A DNA stretch of 64,000 nucleotides from Lactuca virosa (lineage: Eukaryota; Streptophyta; Magnoliopsida; Asterales; Asteraceae). Shown piece after piece: positions 22,468 to 35,661 of this stretch. The stretch is from assembly GCA_928212115.1 (NCBI GenBank), contig CAKMRJ010005412.1, positions 248,373,932 to 248,437,931 of the forward strand. The letters run 5' to 3'. Position numbers and translations under genes: made by a program. Each line of letters opens with the position of its first letter. The stretch's first letter is position 1. Below the pieces are notes generated by a model, which did not search any database, was not told where the DNA came from, and worked only from the letters and a program-made list of their open reading frames with translations.

Positions 22468-25400
22468 AAGGCAATACTGTTTGACTTAAAGTCGAACATA
22501 ATGTAGCAAATACACTTTCTTTTGGCTTTTGGGTTTGGGTTTGGGTTTGGGTTTTTCCAACTAACTTGCGTTTTTTTATGATGTCTGTTTCTTCCTTTTT
22601 TGCCAAAAGTTTTCTTTTTAACCTAAATTCTAATGTTCCTTCATCTTCTTCCACCTGTTTCTTTGGTGGAGGTTTATAGTCTTCATCATCCTCATCATCT
22701 TCATAATCCACCAGTCCACCAGATCCATTTGATACACCGGGTCCCGGTCGTGTTCTTATCCTACTCCCACGTGTCATTGATGCAGACGCAGAAGCAGAAT
22801 CTTCCTCATCACTATCAACATAAACAAAATCATTAATTTAATAAAATAAATAAATAAATATAATAAGATAATGTAATTAATTAATTACAAAAATACCTAT
22901 CCTCATTGAAATAATCCTCCTCTTCCTTCTCAAGTCCACGTTCATCTACACGTTTTCTTGTTTCCGTGTGGTTGTTTTGGTTATTCGCTGCGTGTTCTTG
23001 TGCCTGTGTGTTGGAATAAAAAAAAATCTAAATAAAAGTAAATAAATAAATAATTTGTGTTTTTTTAATGAAATTACAGAAAAGGACCTGATCGTATCTG
23101 AGTTTGAGAGATTGAATGGAAGGTAAACTGTCAAATTTCGCTAATTCATCCCAAAAGGTGTCAATTAAATACTTCAACAGTGTCTTTATATTCTCCTGAA
23201 TTAATGGCATTGTGTTTAATGTTATTAGATAACAAGAAATAATAATAATAATATAAGATATTTATTTATTATGAAATAAATAAATAAATACCTTACGGAT
23301 ATGCTCAAAAAGTTCAAGAACTGAAGAGTTTAACAAATTATAGCGACTTCCATTACTGATAAACGCATCCACGATTGGTTTAAAAACATTGTTCTTCACA
23401 ATATAACTCATAAGATGTTCATCCTGTAATAAAAGTAAAACATATATTTATTTATTATTATAACATATAAATTATAAAAAAGTTAGTTATATAGAATTTG
23501 TGGTTAGTGAATATTATTACGTTATGTGAGATTAAAGTTCGAATGAAACGAATGGCTGCAACTACAAGATACTTTTCTTTCCTTTTAGTCAGATGTAAGA
23601 CTTTATCTACAACACCATTAAGCAAGAAGTTACACCTGCAAAATAAAAAAAAAATTATATAGAGTATAAAAGAATTTACTCCAGAATAATTTAAAATGGA
23701 GAGATTACTTGAGTTGAGTACTTTATTCTATAAGGATGATGAAGAACACAAAAGCATAGAAGATCACATATGTTCATAAGTATCTCAGGTTTTGCACTGT
23801 TTTTACTTCCATTTGGAGGACATGAAGAAGTTATAACATTAATTACTTGATCCAGATGCTTCTCGTAGAATATTTCAACAATCGCATCTCTCTGCTGATG
23901 AAACAAAATTTATATAAAAATGTTTTATCTAATTTAAAAATATATATATATATATATATATATAAATCAAAAGAAAAGAGAGATGAGAGTTTATATGTGT
24001 TTACCCTAACCTGTCCTCCTGAAGAAAAGGAATCAAGAAGACTGCGAATGATTTCAAGAAACTGACAATGCATATCATCACCAAAATCTGTAAGCATCCC
24101 TTTTACCTGTGAAAAACCTACCACATTGTTAAGAGATTGCCATGTTGTGAAATTACTAATATACCCTTGGATGTGTAAGTTGTACATACGAGAAGGCCGA
24201 GTAATGGGACGCCTTCTTGACGGCTAACATAGGAACGCAACATGGTTGGATCTTGGTTTAATGAAAAAATGAGGATGTCTGTCCTGCATCCAGAACATTT
24301 TGTCTACCAAATTGTTAATTAATTTAATCTAAGAAATCAAAAGTTTTGTAGAGTAAATTACACGAACGGTCCCTATGGTTTGGGGTAGTTTGCACGTTTG
24401 GTCCCTAACTGATTTTTTTAACTCGGAAGGTCCCTACTGTTTGTTTTTGTTGCACGCTTGGTCCCTGTCTTACCTAAAAAGACTATTTTGCCCTTGATTT
24501 TTTAAAGGGAAAAATAGTCTTTTTAGGTATGAAAGGGACCAAGCGCGCAAAAAAAAAAACAAACTGTAGGGACCTTCCGAGTTAAAAAAATCAGTTAGGG
24601 ACCAAACGTGCAAACTACCTCAAACTATAGGGACCATTTATGTAATTTAATCAAGTTATTATAAAATTTGTGAGATACGAATTGATTACCCAGTGAGAAC
24701 AAGCTTCTTATCTTCACTTTGTAAGATATCAGTAATCACACTGAATATGCCTTCATTCACTAGATCTCTAAAAACATTAAAAAAAAAAAAAAAGATTTGT
24801 AATTTTGTATATATTGAAATTGTGTGTAGAGATTTATTAATATACCTGAAAAGGCGAAGTTGTTGAACTACTTGTAAGCTTTTGCTTAAGGTGCAAAATT
24901 CTTGTAAGAAAAACACCAAATTTCTCTTGGAATCGGGAGATGTTGTAGGGGATTTTAGCCTTGCAAATAGCTCCTTAATGAAAGTGGTGTCATCTTTTAA
25001 TAAAGTGACAACCTGAATATAAATATGTTAGATGATATTTTAAAAAATAAATGAGACTTAAGATTATAGATAATGAGATTTAGTTAATTATCTAAATCTC
25101 ACCATTCCATTATTGGAGTGAATCATGGAATTAAGGCTTGAAAGTGTGGATTCATCCAAAACCCTAGGCAACACAACATCCTTCAGATAACCTATTCTGT
25201 ATGTTTGATGTATCTTTGACAAGGCTAGAGGATCTTTAATTGGTATAGCCTATATATCAATTAACATTGTATTTATATTTATTAAATACTTCCCAAAATA
25301 ATTAAAACAAGTACATTAATTAATTAATTAAGTATTAACATCTTCCAAATTGATACTGATACCTCCTTGAAAACAACATGATCTTTAAGGAAATTTCGAT

Positions 25401-28400
25401 GATGTACATGAGGTGTTTCCATGTCATCTGTAGATAAACAAAATTATAAATTTAATTATATAAAGTATTAAGAGTAAATGACAAAGAATCTATTTGAGAT
25501 TTATCATAACTTACATTCAAGACACCCGATAATATCCATGATTAATTCATCACTGAATATTTTCTCAAATATTTGAGGGCTGTTTAGTAGAACTGTGATA
25601 AAAAAAAGATATAAAGTCGTGAGCTTTTTTATAAAATATGAAACTGGTTCTTTAAAATTGATGATTAGGAAAGTTTGGGTATTAACTGATTCCTTTGACA
25701 ATTTTGTATATCATGTGAAGCCCATCTTTGTTTTCCAAATCTTCACATACTCTAAATAAATCCATCAACTTTCGGAAAAATATTTGCTGCTCAAATTAAA
25801 GACTCATAAAAACAAGGTGAGTTTATCTATAAAGATTTTAAAAACTTACAAAAAAAAAACAAATTTAGAATTAGTGAAATAACATACATCATGTAGTATG
25901 AGCTCTGTTACACACAGCTGATCTGTAACACTACCATCAACCACAACCTGCAAGAAAAAAAAAATATTCAACACTAATTTTATAAAAAAATATATATATT
26001 CAAAGTAAAATATAAATATAAATTTAACACTAACTTTAAGTATTGAAGGGAGTGTTGAAAGCTCTACAGCTGGCAACTCCCTTAACTCATTGTTAGCCCC
26101 ATGATATGAGTCATCTGAAGAGAAATAAAATAATAAATAAAATCATGACAGATGATATTGATATTTACAATTCATAAAAAAGTTAAATAGTGATAATAAC
26201 TTACTGCGAATAGTATCAAAATGTAAATTACGCTGCAGATTGCAAATATGATCCCTACGTAAAATATAATGTTAATCATATGCATGATTAAAAGGAAAAG
26301 AAATAAATAAGATGATGAGATATATGATTTATTAATTATTAGGTACCATATGTATGAGCATCCTGTGGTTTCTTGAAAGCTAAGAGCTATTTCACTTGAA
26401 AACTCTGAATCCCTCCATGAAATTATGGTATCTGGATGATAGAACAAGATAAAATTAATGTTTTTTTTTAAAGAAAGAAAGAAAGATATAGAATGTGTTT
26501 CTGAAATTTAAAAATACCTTCTTGTTTGCGATATATATCATCAGAGCAAATACGATGCATTAGCAGTGTTTCATTGTCTTCTTCATCAACAACAAACAAG
26601 CCCAATTCTTCAGATCTCTGTTGTAAAAATTGAGGGTAAGAATGTCTTTAAAAGTTGAAAAGTATAAAAAGTTGAAGTTTTTCAGAATATAAAGATTGAA
26701 GACAGACCTCTAAATAATCAACAGTGACATGACCAGTCCCTTGATCATCCCATTTTCCATCATCATTGAGTCGATACACCTTCACACGCTGTTATTTATA
26801 AAGTTTAACAGATGGGGTAAAGCACATTTTGAAGATATTTTATATTGTTAATTATAAAAAACAGGGAAAGATCTACAGAAAATAAAAAGAAGACAGCATC
26901 TAGATGAAAGAAAGTTGAATAGTATCATTAACAGGCTCTTATTCTAGATCAATTAACTCACAAAGCCATCAAGAGTGACTAATTAATGACATAATTGAGA
27001 GCTAAAAATATCTAAAAAGCAGATTGAAACTAATTTATTAAAGTTTTGCTGATTTCTGATGTCAAGCTAGGTAAGCCACAATCTTTTTAAAAGATAACTT
27101 CTTTTATAGAAGCTGTTATAAAAAAGTGAGGATTTTGTAAAATCTAAAGTGGGGTATTCTATTTTAAAGTAGGTTAACAATTGAAAAAACCTTTCTAGAA
27201 GGTATTCATTTTTTCTGCTAGTTTTCCACCTCAACATCTGTCCAATGAGCTTGAAATGTCCACTTAACTTCTTATATGGACCAATTAGTGTTTTTCAAAT
27301 CTTGGGCTTCTGAGTTTATAAAAACCTTTTTTTATGTTGGGGTTTGCAAGAAGTGACTTTATCCCACAACCACAACTTTTTCTCTCAAATTATACTCATT
27401 GTTACATACGTGTGTTATACTCGTGTTATCTTGTGGTTGTTTGTTGTTTCTTTTCTTGTATTGTGCAACATATCTTATTACATGTATTCGTGTAATCTAT
27501 ATTCCAAGCATTTGTATTTAGCTCTTTCCTATTTGGTATGCTTCCTTCATAGTATCACCATCCCAAGTGTTAAATGGATGGAAGTGATAAGAAAGTTAAA
27601 AAAAAACTGGTGTTCCTGAGTTTCATTAATGAGAGGAAATGGAAAGAAATGGAAGGAAAACTTTCCTTCCAATTTGGAAGAATTTGGAGAGAAATGAACA
27701 AATTGTTTAATTTTCATTTCATTTCTCTCCAACTTGGGAACACAAAATACAATTTTCTTTCACTTTCCTTTCTCTTCTTTTCTCTCCTTACTTTCTTTCC
27801 CCTTCTTTTCTTTTCTATGCTAAAACTCAAGAAAAAGGTATTAGTGCTAACCATTCATTTAGAGTTGTTTGATTTGTTACATATATACTCATTAAAGTAT
27901 TTTCAAGTGTGTTTATCAAGAGGTTTTAGTTTTGAAAGTTATGTTCAAAATGGGTGCGAGTGTCGCAATCAACACAACGGGTGCTTTGAGTACACGTCAT
28001 CACCAATATCCATGCAAAATAATATTTAGCCTAAATAGAATGGAAGGATCCACAAAATAAGAGTGTCTTCATTCATGCTTACTTCAATAATGCATAATTT
28101 GGATAGCCACAAGTGAAACACGCTTATATAACATGAATTCAGGCACATGTGGGTGTTCTTGATTGCTTCCAATATCGCACTTTTACACTTTCTTATTTGC
28201 ACCTAAGCTCACCCGAACAAGTAGTTAAACAGCACATATGACAAAACCACACGATTGCACATAAAGTAGCAAATTTTTTTGGTTCGAATAAGAAAACAGG
28301 CAGTTGAAATGCACAAAAACCTAATAGAAAGGCAACCTTGGTAAAAAGAAAATTGGAACTCGGGCATTCAGCACAAAGCTAGTAATAAATGAGCAATTCA

Positions 28401-28679
28401 CTAAAAACTTAACTCCTCAATCTCCATCCACAGAGGGAGATTCACGTCATAGCTAATTAAGTTGACATTAAGAATTATATCATAACGCCTACATATCTTA
28501 AAGCTAATAAAGTCGGGTTTAAAGATCAACAGCAAAAATGAACTAAAAGTAACTCGAAATCAGAACAATATTATCAGCACATTAATGAAAATAACAAGAA
28601 TAAGGCAAAAAAAAACAAGCTACAAACAGACCTGCATCGAATTGTTGCTGGAAGTAGCCAACTTCTCCGGTGCACCCAT
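22358..28679 (-). CDS. PP4R3: Serine/threonine-protein phosphatase 4 regulatory subunit 3 (SMEK)
   Basis: Twenty-one exons: 28632-28679, 26708-26788, 26518-26617, 26347-26431, 26205-26254, 26035-26114, 25888-25947, 25687-25786, 25515-25592, 25363-25427, 25103-25249, 24846-25012, 24690-24767, 24190-24283, 24011-24106, 23722-23891, 23521-23635, 23292-23423, 23088-23195, 22897-23003, 22358-22811. All introns are GT-AG and the phases close to 804 aa. The N-terminus (RVKVYRLNDDGKWDDQGTGH, SFQETTGCSYIWDHI) is the EVH1/PH-like domain. The SMK-1 region follows (QIFFRKLMDLFRVCEDLENK, LKDDTTFIKELFARLKSP), then ARM/HEAT-like repeats. The C-terminus is acidic, with basic clusters (KRKLLAKK, KKRKLVGK), a Thr run and a GVAQL end. 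It targets PP4c phosphatase to substrates, largely nuclear. Intron 1 is about 1.84 kb; intron 13 holds a MULE. Usual family length is about 800-850 aa, so it looks complete. Confidence 0.97.
22434..22466 (-). repeat. (TAG)n microsatellite inside PP4R3 exon 21
   Basis: On the coding strand the trinucleotide run encodes about a dozen Thr residues. A GGGTTT run at 22528-22553 encodes alternating Gln-Thr. Both are in frame and likely length-polymorphic. Confidence 0.9.
24351..24652. mobile_element. Foldback MULE MITE in PP4R3 intron 13
   Basis: Inverted repeats run almost the whole length: GAGTAAATTACACGAACGG, GTTTGGGGTAGTTTGCACG and TTAACTCGGAAGGTCCCTAC each recur in complement on the right. 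The right terminus is mutated (TAATTTAATC instead of ATTTACTC) and the flanks (AGTTTTGTA, AAGTTATTA) are only a poor match. Same family as 7392 and 53480. Confidence 0.8.
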
Positions 28680-30035
28680 CACAGCTTACTTCCTCCGTTT
28701 TCTTTTTCCCTTCAGCAAATTCGCCAAGAAAATCGCATCAAGATAATGTTTGCTGGATTTCGGGCGAAATTAGGGTTTTCCCGATTAGAATTCGAGAAAG
28801 GATAAGAAGAATGGAGTGGAGATAAACAAAAGCATGCAATAAAGTTCAGAGAATTGACAATGAAAAAACCCTAAAACATCATTCACACAGCAATAAGCCA
28901 GTTTCTCTCTCTATCTTCTTCTCTCAAAAGCTTTTTCCCTCTGGGAAAAGGTTTCCGTGCACACCCCGACTATATGCTTGCTACAGATAATAATGGTAAT
29001 AATTATTGCATGTATTTACACAAATAACCCCTAGGTTTAGTCTGATTACACTTTTAATCACAAACAAAGTATGGTAACTCTAATTGTAAAATCATTCTTA
29101 TGGAATATGTGTGGATTAAAAATAAATTTTGAATGATAAATTAAACCGCCCGTGTCCATGTTATTATTGATATTTCCGACCGTATTCATGTTATTATTGT
29201 CTGATCGTCTTTTCAGTTGTATTCATGTTGTTATGATCTTTCTATTTATATTCATATTCTTATTGATTTTTTCTGACCATGTTAGTTATAGTGTTCAGTT
29301 TATTTACATAATAATCATTCTAATTCATATATCTTACAACATCTTTATTCTGGATACTTATTCATTGCATTGCATGATGAGTAATTGATCAACATTGCAG
29401 GTGTTGCTAACATTACAGGTGTTGCTACGAAGAAACATTTATGATATTAGAACTAATGTTTGATCGAGCCTTTTATCAAAAGTTTAAATTGGTTTATTCT
29501 AAAGCGATGTTATCACGACAAATCCAACACGATCAACATTAAGTTAATTTGAGACACGACTTGTCACTCGGGTGGCAAACCAAGTAGCTTTTCCAAAATT
29601 ACATATGGGTATTCACATACCAATGGAATACCTTGTAGCTTCTTCTTTTTTATTACCATCTACATCATATGCTAAACAAGGTATGTAACTATGTATTGTT
29701 TCAACATCAACTGAGAGTTTTACTATTGGAATCTTCATTACATTGCATGCTTAATAGGTATTGTTTCAACATTAACTAAGAGTTTTACTATTGAAATATA
29801 AACCACACATAAAGTATATACACAATAACATGACCATTATGTTAATTCGAAGGAACAAACATCTCTATGGTGCATTTTTCGAGTCGTCATCTTGACTAGA
29901 GCGCACATTTCGACTTCCACTATATTGGATATTTTACGTCTTGTCTTTTTTGCTATATTACACCAACTAAAGAAAAACCATTGCTTTAGTGCATTACAAT
30001 TACATTCAATAAGCAAAAAAAATCGAATTTAAAAA
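28680..30035. other. PP4R3 upstream region and AT-rich intergenic DNA
   Basis: 28680-28960 should contain the PP4R3 5' UTR and promoter; a CT-rich stretch (CTCTCTCTATCTTCTTCTCTC) lies at 28903-28924. I see no clear TATA box. The rest has no supported gene; the 78-aa frame at 29152-29388 is low-complexity. Confidence 0.4.
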
Positions 30036-30158
30036 GAAAAATGAGTTGTCATGGTAATTACCTTTTCGTTTTATTCACGTTTAGGTAATATTTTTTTTGT
30101 ATACATTTGACCATTTAACTTGTTAAATGGTCAAATGTGTACAAAAAAATTTGCCTAA

Positions 30159-30820
30159 GGTCATGTTTGATATGCGTCTAACCGAGTCGGGTCATACATT
30201 TTTTGCTGACTTGGTCAGCTAAATCTGTTTGATAAATCAATTTTGGTCATCTGACTCGGAAAGAAAGCTCTGGCTCTGTAAGAAGAAAACCAATGACTCA
30301 CTGAGAAAGGAGGAAGTGTTACCAATTATTCCCTTTCTTGCGTTCCTCTTTCACGCCTCTACGACTCCCTCCCCCCACCGATCGACTCCTTCTCCTCTTC
30401 TCATCAGGTACGTCTTCTCCTCTTCCAACGCCTCCATTCTTCTTCTTTAATCGAGTCATAAAACCAATTTCATGAAATCGTTTTTGAAATTGATCCATGA
30501 ATTCGTGAAACCGATTCATGAAACCATCTCGTTCATGAAAACCGTTTTTTAAATTGATTCATGAAACTGATTCATGAAACCATCTCCTTCAATCGTAGGT
30601 TCTCCTTTTTGTTCTGAAATCGATTCATGAATTAATTTTATTCACATATATTTCTCTGTACCCTTTCTGTTCTAAATGGTCTGGTTTTTTAAAATGATTG
30701 CTATTGGTTCATGAAATTGATTCCTTTTAAACTTCTCTAAAAAAAATTATTACAACTTTTTTATACTTTTTGAAACCATCTAGTCAGCACTTTCTCAGTC
30801 ATCAGCTATCAAACTGGGCC
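30159..30820. mobile_element. PIF/Harbinger-type element, 662 bp
   Basis: Ends GGTCATGTTTGATATGC and, on the other strand, GGCCCAGTTTGATAGC, flanked by TAA (30156-30158 and 30821-30823). The interior has repeated GATTCATGAAAC motifs (30460-30580). The 73-aa frame at 30229-30450 is unrecognised. Non-autonomous. Confidence 0.7.
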
Positions 30821-31492
30821 TAAATGTGAGCAATTTTTTTTTTACAAATTTCTTAAAACTTTTTAGAATTTATTACAACATTTTTAAGATAACTTTTTTC
30901 TTATAGGTTTTTTCTAATATAATGTTTTCAATTTCGCTTGTAACATTTTCTTATAGGTTTTTCTAATTTATTACAACATTTTTAAGATAATTTTTTTCTT
31001 ATAGGTTTTTCTAATACAATGTTCTCGATTTCGCTTATAATTTTTTTAATTTTTTTTTATACTTTTATATAATTTTCATACAAATACTTTTAAACAAAGT
31101 ATTTTCTAAATGTTTTTACAAATTTTATTTATTTTTTTTATATTTTCATACAATTGTTTTATAACTTTTATACAACTCTTTCTAAATTTTCTTTTACAAC
31201 ATTTTTAAAACGATTCAATGATTTTGTTTAACAATTTAATACTTTTTTTATAACATTTTAAAATACTTTGTTAAATGAAAGTTTAGAACGTTGTATTAAA
31301 AAAAATTAAAATTTTAATAAACTTCTAACTAAAAAGTATAAAAAAGTTGTAATAATTTTAAAACATTTACATTATAATTTTTTCTATTTGCTAATATTAT
31401 TTTAAAGACCTTACATACTTATTGTTACATATTTAATTTATTTAATTTTATTGTTAGATACTATTTACTTTAAAAATATTACACATGCTTAA

Positions 31493-31496
<4 letters not shown>

Positions 31497-31557
<61 letters not shown>
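31497..31557. repeat. (TA)n microsatellite
   Basis: About 30 uninterrupted TA units inside the interior of copy A. Confidence 0.95.
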
Positions 31558-31559
<2 letters not shown>

Positions 31560-31849
31560 AGGCTATATAAAATATTTCACAAAAATAAAAATATATTTCT
31601 TAATTAAATAGACAATTTTATAATTGATCAATGATTAATTACTATTTATGATAGTAAGTTTTGCTAAATATAAATTAGTAGAAAATTGATTTGTTAAATC
31701 AAAATGCTATAAATAAGATAAATAATCAATTATTATGGATGCTTAAAAAATAACACTTGAAAAAATAATACAAACAAATATGAAAAATAAAATTTGTATT
31801 AAGAGTGTGGCTTACAATGGTAACCATCTTTTCGTTTTGTTCATATTTA

Positions 31850-32680
31850 GTTCTTGTTTGATAGACATCTTTTTAGGTTCAAACAGGTCGTTTTGGCTGA
31901 ATGGACCGGAAAAACTATTTGATTTTGCACAAAAAAAAAAGTTTTTCCCGATAAGATATGTTTTTCCCACAAAACCACAAAATCATATTTTTTTTGGTTG
32001 AATAGGTCGGAAAGACAATTGTGTCCTAAACCTCCTCTCTTTCTTTGTTTGATTATTATTTTTTTTAAATAACTTTTTTCTGTATTATTACTTTTTTACT
32101 GAATTATTATATATTAATAAATATTATTTATATTATATAATTTTTATATTAATAAATATTTGGAATATTAATTTCTTTTAGTTAATTTTTTAATTCATTT
32201 TTATTGGATTAATTTTTTTTGACAACACCACCACCATCCTGATTTATTTAAAAAAAAAGTCATCATTCCCACCACTATCGGACATAAACCGGGTCAAGAA
32301 TAACCCGTTGGTTATTAAAAAAAACTAAAATGAGTATAAAGAATAACAAAGTAACATATCTTAAAAAACAATAAACTAAAAACAACATAATCGATATTCT
32401 ATTTGGATTTTAAGTGATTTATGTTTAATTACTTTGTATGAAAAATTGTATTTGGATTTTTAAATGATTATTGTGTGATTTTGATTTTGTATGACAATTT
32501 GTATGTTTTTATAATTACTTAACAATTTTATCCAGTATAGGATATAACAACAGGGTAATATGGTCATTTTTTATCATTCAACACAGTCAGTCAGATGTAC
32601 AATCAAACAACATGGTTTCTTTCCTAGTCAGAAACTTTCCCAGACAACACTTTTCCAAACAACAACTATCAAACTAGACC
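31850..32680. mobile_element. PIF/Harbinger-type element, 831 bp
   Basis: Ends GTTCTTGTTTGATAGAC and, on the other strand, GGTCTAGTTTGATAGTTG, flanked by TTA (31847-31849 and 32681-32683). Its ends resemble those of the element at 30159-30820. No transposase. Confidence 0.7.
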
Positions 32681-33033
32681 TTAGGCAATTTCTGTTTTTA
32701 TACACATTTGACCATTTAACTTGTTAAATGTGTTCACATGTTATATAGTCGGCGATAATGGTAATATGTAAACAAATTTAACAAGTTAAATGATAAAATA
32801 TGTACAAAAAAATGTTTAAGTATGAACCAAACGAAAATGTGATTACCTTGATAAGTTATTTTCCATGTTTAAAAACTACAAGTAACCATAAACATACAAA
32901 TACAACCATCAAGACCATTCATACACATTAAAAGGTCACATTTTACATCACCATTCAAGCTATAAGCCCATAACTTATGGTGCCAATCATATATTCAAAA
33001 TAAAGTTTTTCATAGCCTTTCCAATTTGAAAAA

Positions 33034-34283
33034 GGGCAAATGTCACATTAACCTATCAAACTTATTGTGTTTGTTTTAAAATGTCACTAAACTATTTTTT
33101 TCACATTAAAGGAATAAACTTACATTTCCCCGTTATACATGCCACGCAGGGTTTGACTGTCATGTCAACATCCACCTGGTTTATTATTATTATTTTGTTC
33201 TTGAAATTTTCTTTGGTCATGTTCATTATGAAACCCAGTATTATTCATATTGTTTGTAGAACATTCAAACATTATCACCTTAAACCATCGACTGCCACCT
33301 TATATCACCGTCTACAACCACCATCATGATTTCCCTTTCATCTTCTTCAGATAAAAATTTACACAGAAAATATCCTTTACCAGCAAAACTAAACCCAAAG
33401 ATAATCCATTAAAAACAAAGATTAAACTAGAAAAACCCATAGCTAGCAAAAAAAATCTAGATTTGATACACCAAGAACACAAAAAGCCCCACCATCCTAT
33501 TTTCCCAAAAAAACCCAGATCAAAAGTGCCACCATCTGATGAAGATGAAAAACCCCAAACGATCAAAATCGAAAAAAATGGAGAAGTAATCGAATTTGTA
33601 AAACCCTATCGATCAAAAACGAAAAAAATAGAGAAGAAATCGAATTTGTAAGACGACGTTGTAGTGACTGGCTTCATCGGGATCTTCAATTTTAAGCGTC
33701 ATCTGATTCAAAACCGAGTTCTTTGGTTTCTTTAGATCATCTTCTGAATGGTAAGGATTAATCAACACATCGTGTCTTGAGTGTTTTCCCAAGATCGACA
33801 TTGGCTCACAGGGGTGTGAGGTAGGGATCTTGTAGGCGTTAATGGTGGCAAGAACATAATACAGGTCCAGTAAGTTGAAGGGCAGATTGGAATTGGAGGG
33901 GCAGATGGAGTTAGGATCTTTTAATTTCAGTGACCGAAGATGGTGATGTGGTGTGGTCTGTAGGGATAATATGAGATGAGTTGCCTATGATTAGCTTTAA
34001 GTTTTCCTTTTTTTATAATTTGTTTTAATTTATATTATTATCATAACAATGACATATAAATAATAACAACTAAAAATAATTAAGAAAAACCAAACAATAA
34101 TGACTAGACATCCACCTCACAATTTTTTGTAGGACTTAGCATTGAAACCTCTTATAAGGGGTTAAATAACCATTTCAACCGGTCACATTCAACTTCATTC
34201 CTTTGATGTGCAAAAATAATATGTAAATAAATGACCTTTTAAAACAAATGTGTTAAGTACGTTTGGTTAAAATGATATTTACC
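33034..34283. mobile_element. Mutator-like element, 1250 bp, perfect 9-bp duplication
   Basis: Flanked by TTTGAAAAA on both sides (33025-33033 and 34284-34292). Inverted termini GGGCAAATGTCACATTAACC and, on the other strand, GGTAAATATCATTTTAACC extend to the shared TTTGTTTTAAAA. The interior (33320-33960) is unlike the AT-rich ends and has several unrecognised frames, one on the minus strand at 33613-33801 (HSRHDVLINPYHSEDDLKKP). It could be captured gene sequence, but no family is evident. Confidence 0.8.
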
Positions 34284-34889
34284 TTTGAAAAATCACTAAA
34301 TAAGCTTCCAACTAGTAAATTTTATAGTTTTTCATTTTTATACACTTTTTCAATAAAAATGGTTAAAGTTAAATTAGTGGGATTCCAACAATAGACACAC
34401 TTCGGATATTTGGGTTGTTGAGTTAAGCTAAATTACACAAAAAAGGTAAGTGAGAATCCATTTTTGTATCGTTACTAATGATAACAAGATTTTCCAAAAA
34501 AATTACTTGATCATAACAAAAAAACTTTCTAAAACATCCGAAATTATAACATAACAAAAGACTTGCAAAAAACATCAACTTAAATTACTACTATGAATAA
34601 TGTGATACATTAACACAGTATCTGAGTAGTTAAATGTGATGGATCTCAATTTTAGATGATGCCTATTTGAAAACAATCATCCTCTAAAAGTCACACAAGA
34701 TATGTTTTTGTCATGGAACTTTGAAAGCAATGGACTCAAGAAATGATTTCATTGATAGAATACTCAAAACACAATGACAACCATCACATAGAATGAAACT
34801 AGATTCAACAATCACATGAGATATTGCAGTTCTAATTGATAACAAAATTCAAAACAGAAAGAGATCATAAATCAAAAACCCGAAAACAT

Positions 34890-35500
34890 CTATTCTTCAG
34901 TAGCAGATTCACCACTCTCCTTGTTGTGCTTCCTTGCATACCTCTGGTTCCTCAAGAACTTGGGATCCATCTGCATCACACACATAGTTTCAACAAAATA
35001 ATCATCAAACACCATTACTTCACTCTCCAAATAGAAAACAAAAAACAAATTTTTTTTTTAGGTTTTCATCCAATTCACTAAAACATGATGAAATTCATCC
35101 GTATCCATATCACAATAAATGGCATTTAGAAGTTTTTAACAGGACACAAAAACCATGAACAATCAAATCCCAATTCCAGAATTACAGTGTACATGATTTG
35201 ATTCATAATTTTCAAAAACCTTTTTTGTAGAAAATACTACGACAAGTTTCGATTTTGCTAAAAGCGTACATTGTAATCGAACAAGCACCACATCGCATTT
35301 TTAAAAATCTACATGGCCTATTAACGAAGAACAATCGCAATACTAATCGACCACTCATTCAAGCTCAAAAATCAAAGGGAAAAGCTTAAAAATCTTACTC
35401 CTTTGGTGGAAGTGTGTCTGTGCTTCCTTGGCTTCTTGATACCGTTCCTGTGAGCCTTGTGCGACTGGTTATGCGCGGTGTGATTCTTCGACTTGGCCAT
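34890..35500 (-). CDS. RPL29: 60S ribosomal protein L29 (eL29)
   Basis: Two coding exons, 35399-35500 and 34890-34970, joined by a GT-AG intron in phase 0, give 60 aa: MAKSKNHTAHNQSHKAHRNG at the start and ESGESATEE at the end. The short, Lys/His/Arg-rich sequence is characteristic of eL29, a component of the large cytosolic ribosomal subunit. The 5' UTR probably has its own intron: donor just inside 35637, acceptor CAG at 35516-35518. Length equals that of plant eL29 (60-61 aa), so the gene is complete. Highly recognisable; little doubt. Confidence 0.97.
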
Positions 35501-35661
35501 CTCTCTGACACACTGTTTCCACCAAGAATTAACAAATCAAAACACAAATAACTAGGAAAATACGGAGTCCGCTTACATACAGATCCCCGAAAACTGGAAA
35601 TAAGCTAGTAAATATGGAAAAGGTTGAGAGAAAAACCTGTTAAGCTGCAGCTCCTGAGAGA

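Larger units (their letters stand above)
30036..32866 (+). mobile_element. Composite foldback element, copy A, with two PIF insertions
   Basis: Two small palindromic units flank an AT-rich interior. The left unit (30036 onward) reads TTGACCATTTAACTTG then its complement CAAGTTAAATGG; the right unit spans 31795-32866. Copy B at 50469-51698 has the same three parts in inverse order: the interior of A (30829-31795) matches the complement of 50720-51480, for example TAAGAGGCTATATAAAATAT. Removing the two PIF insertions leaves about 1.33 kb. Non-coding; superfamily unknown. Confidence 0.65.
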
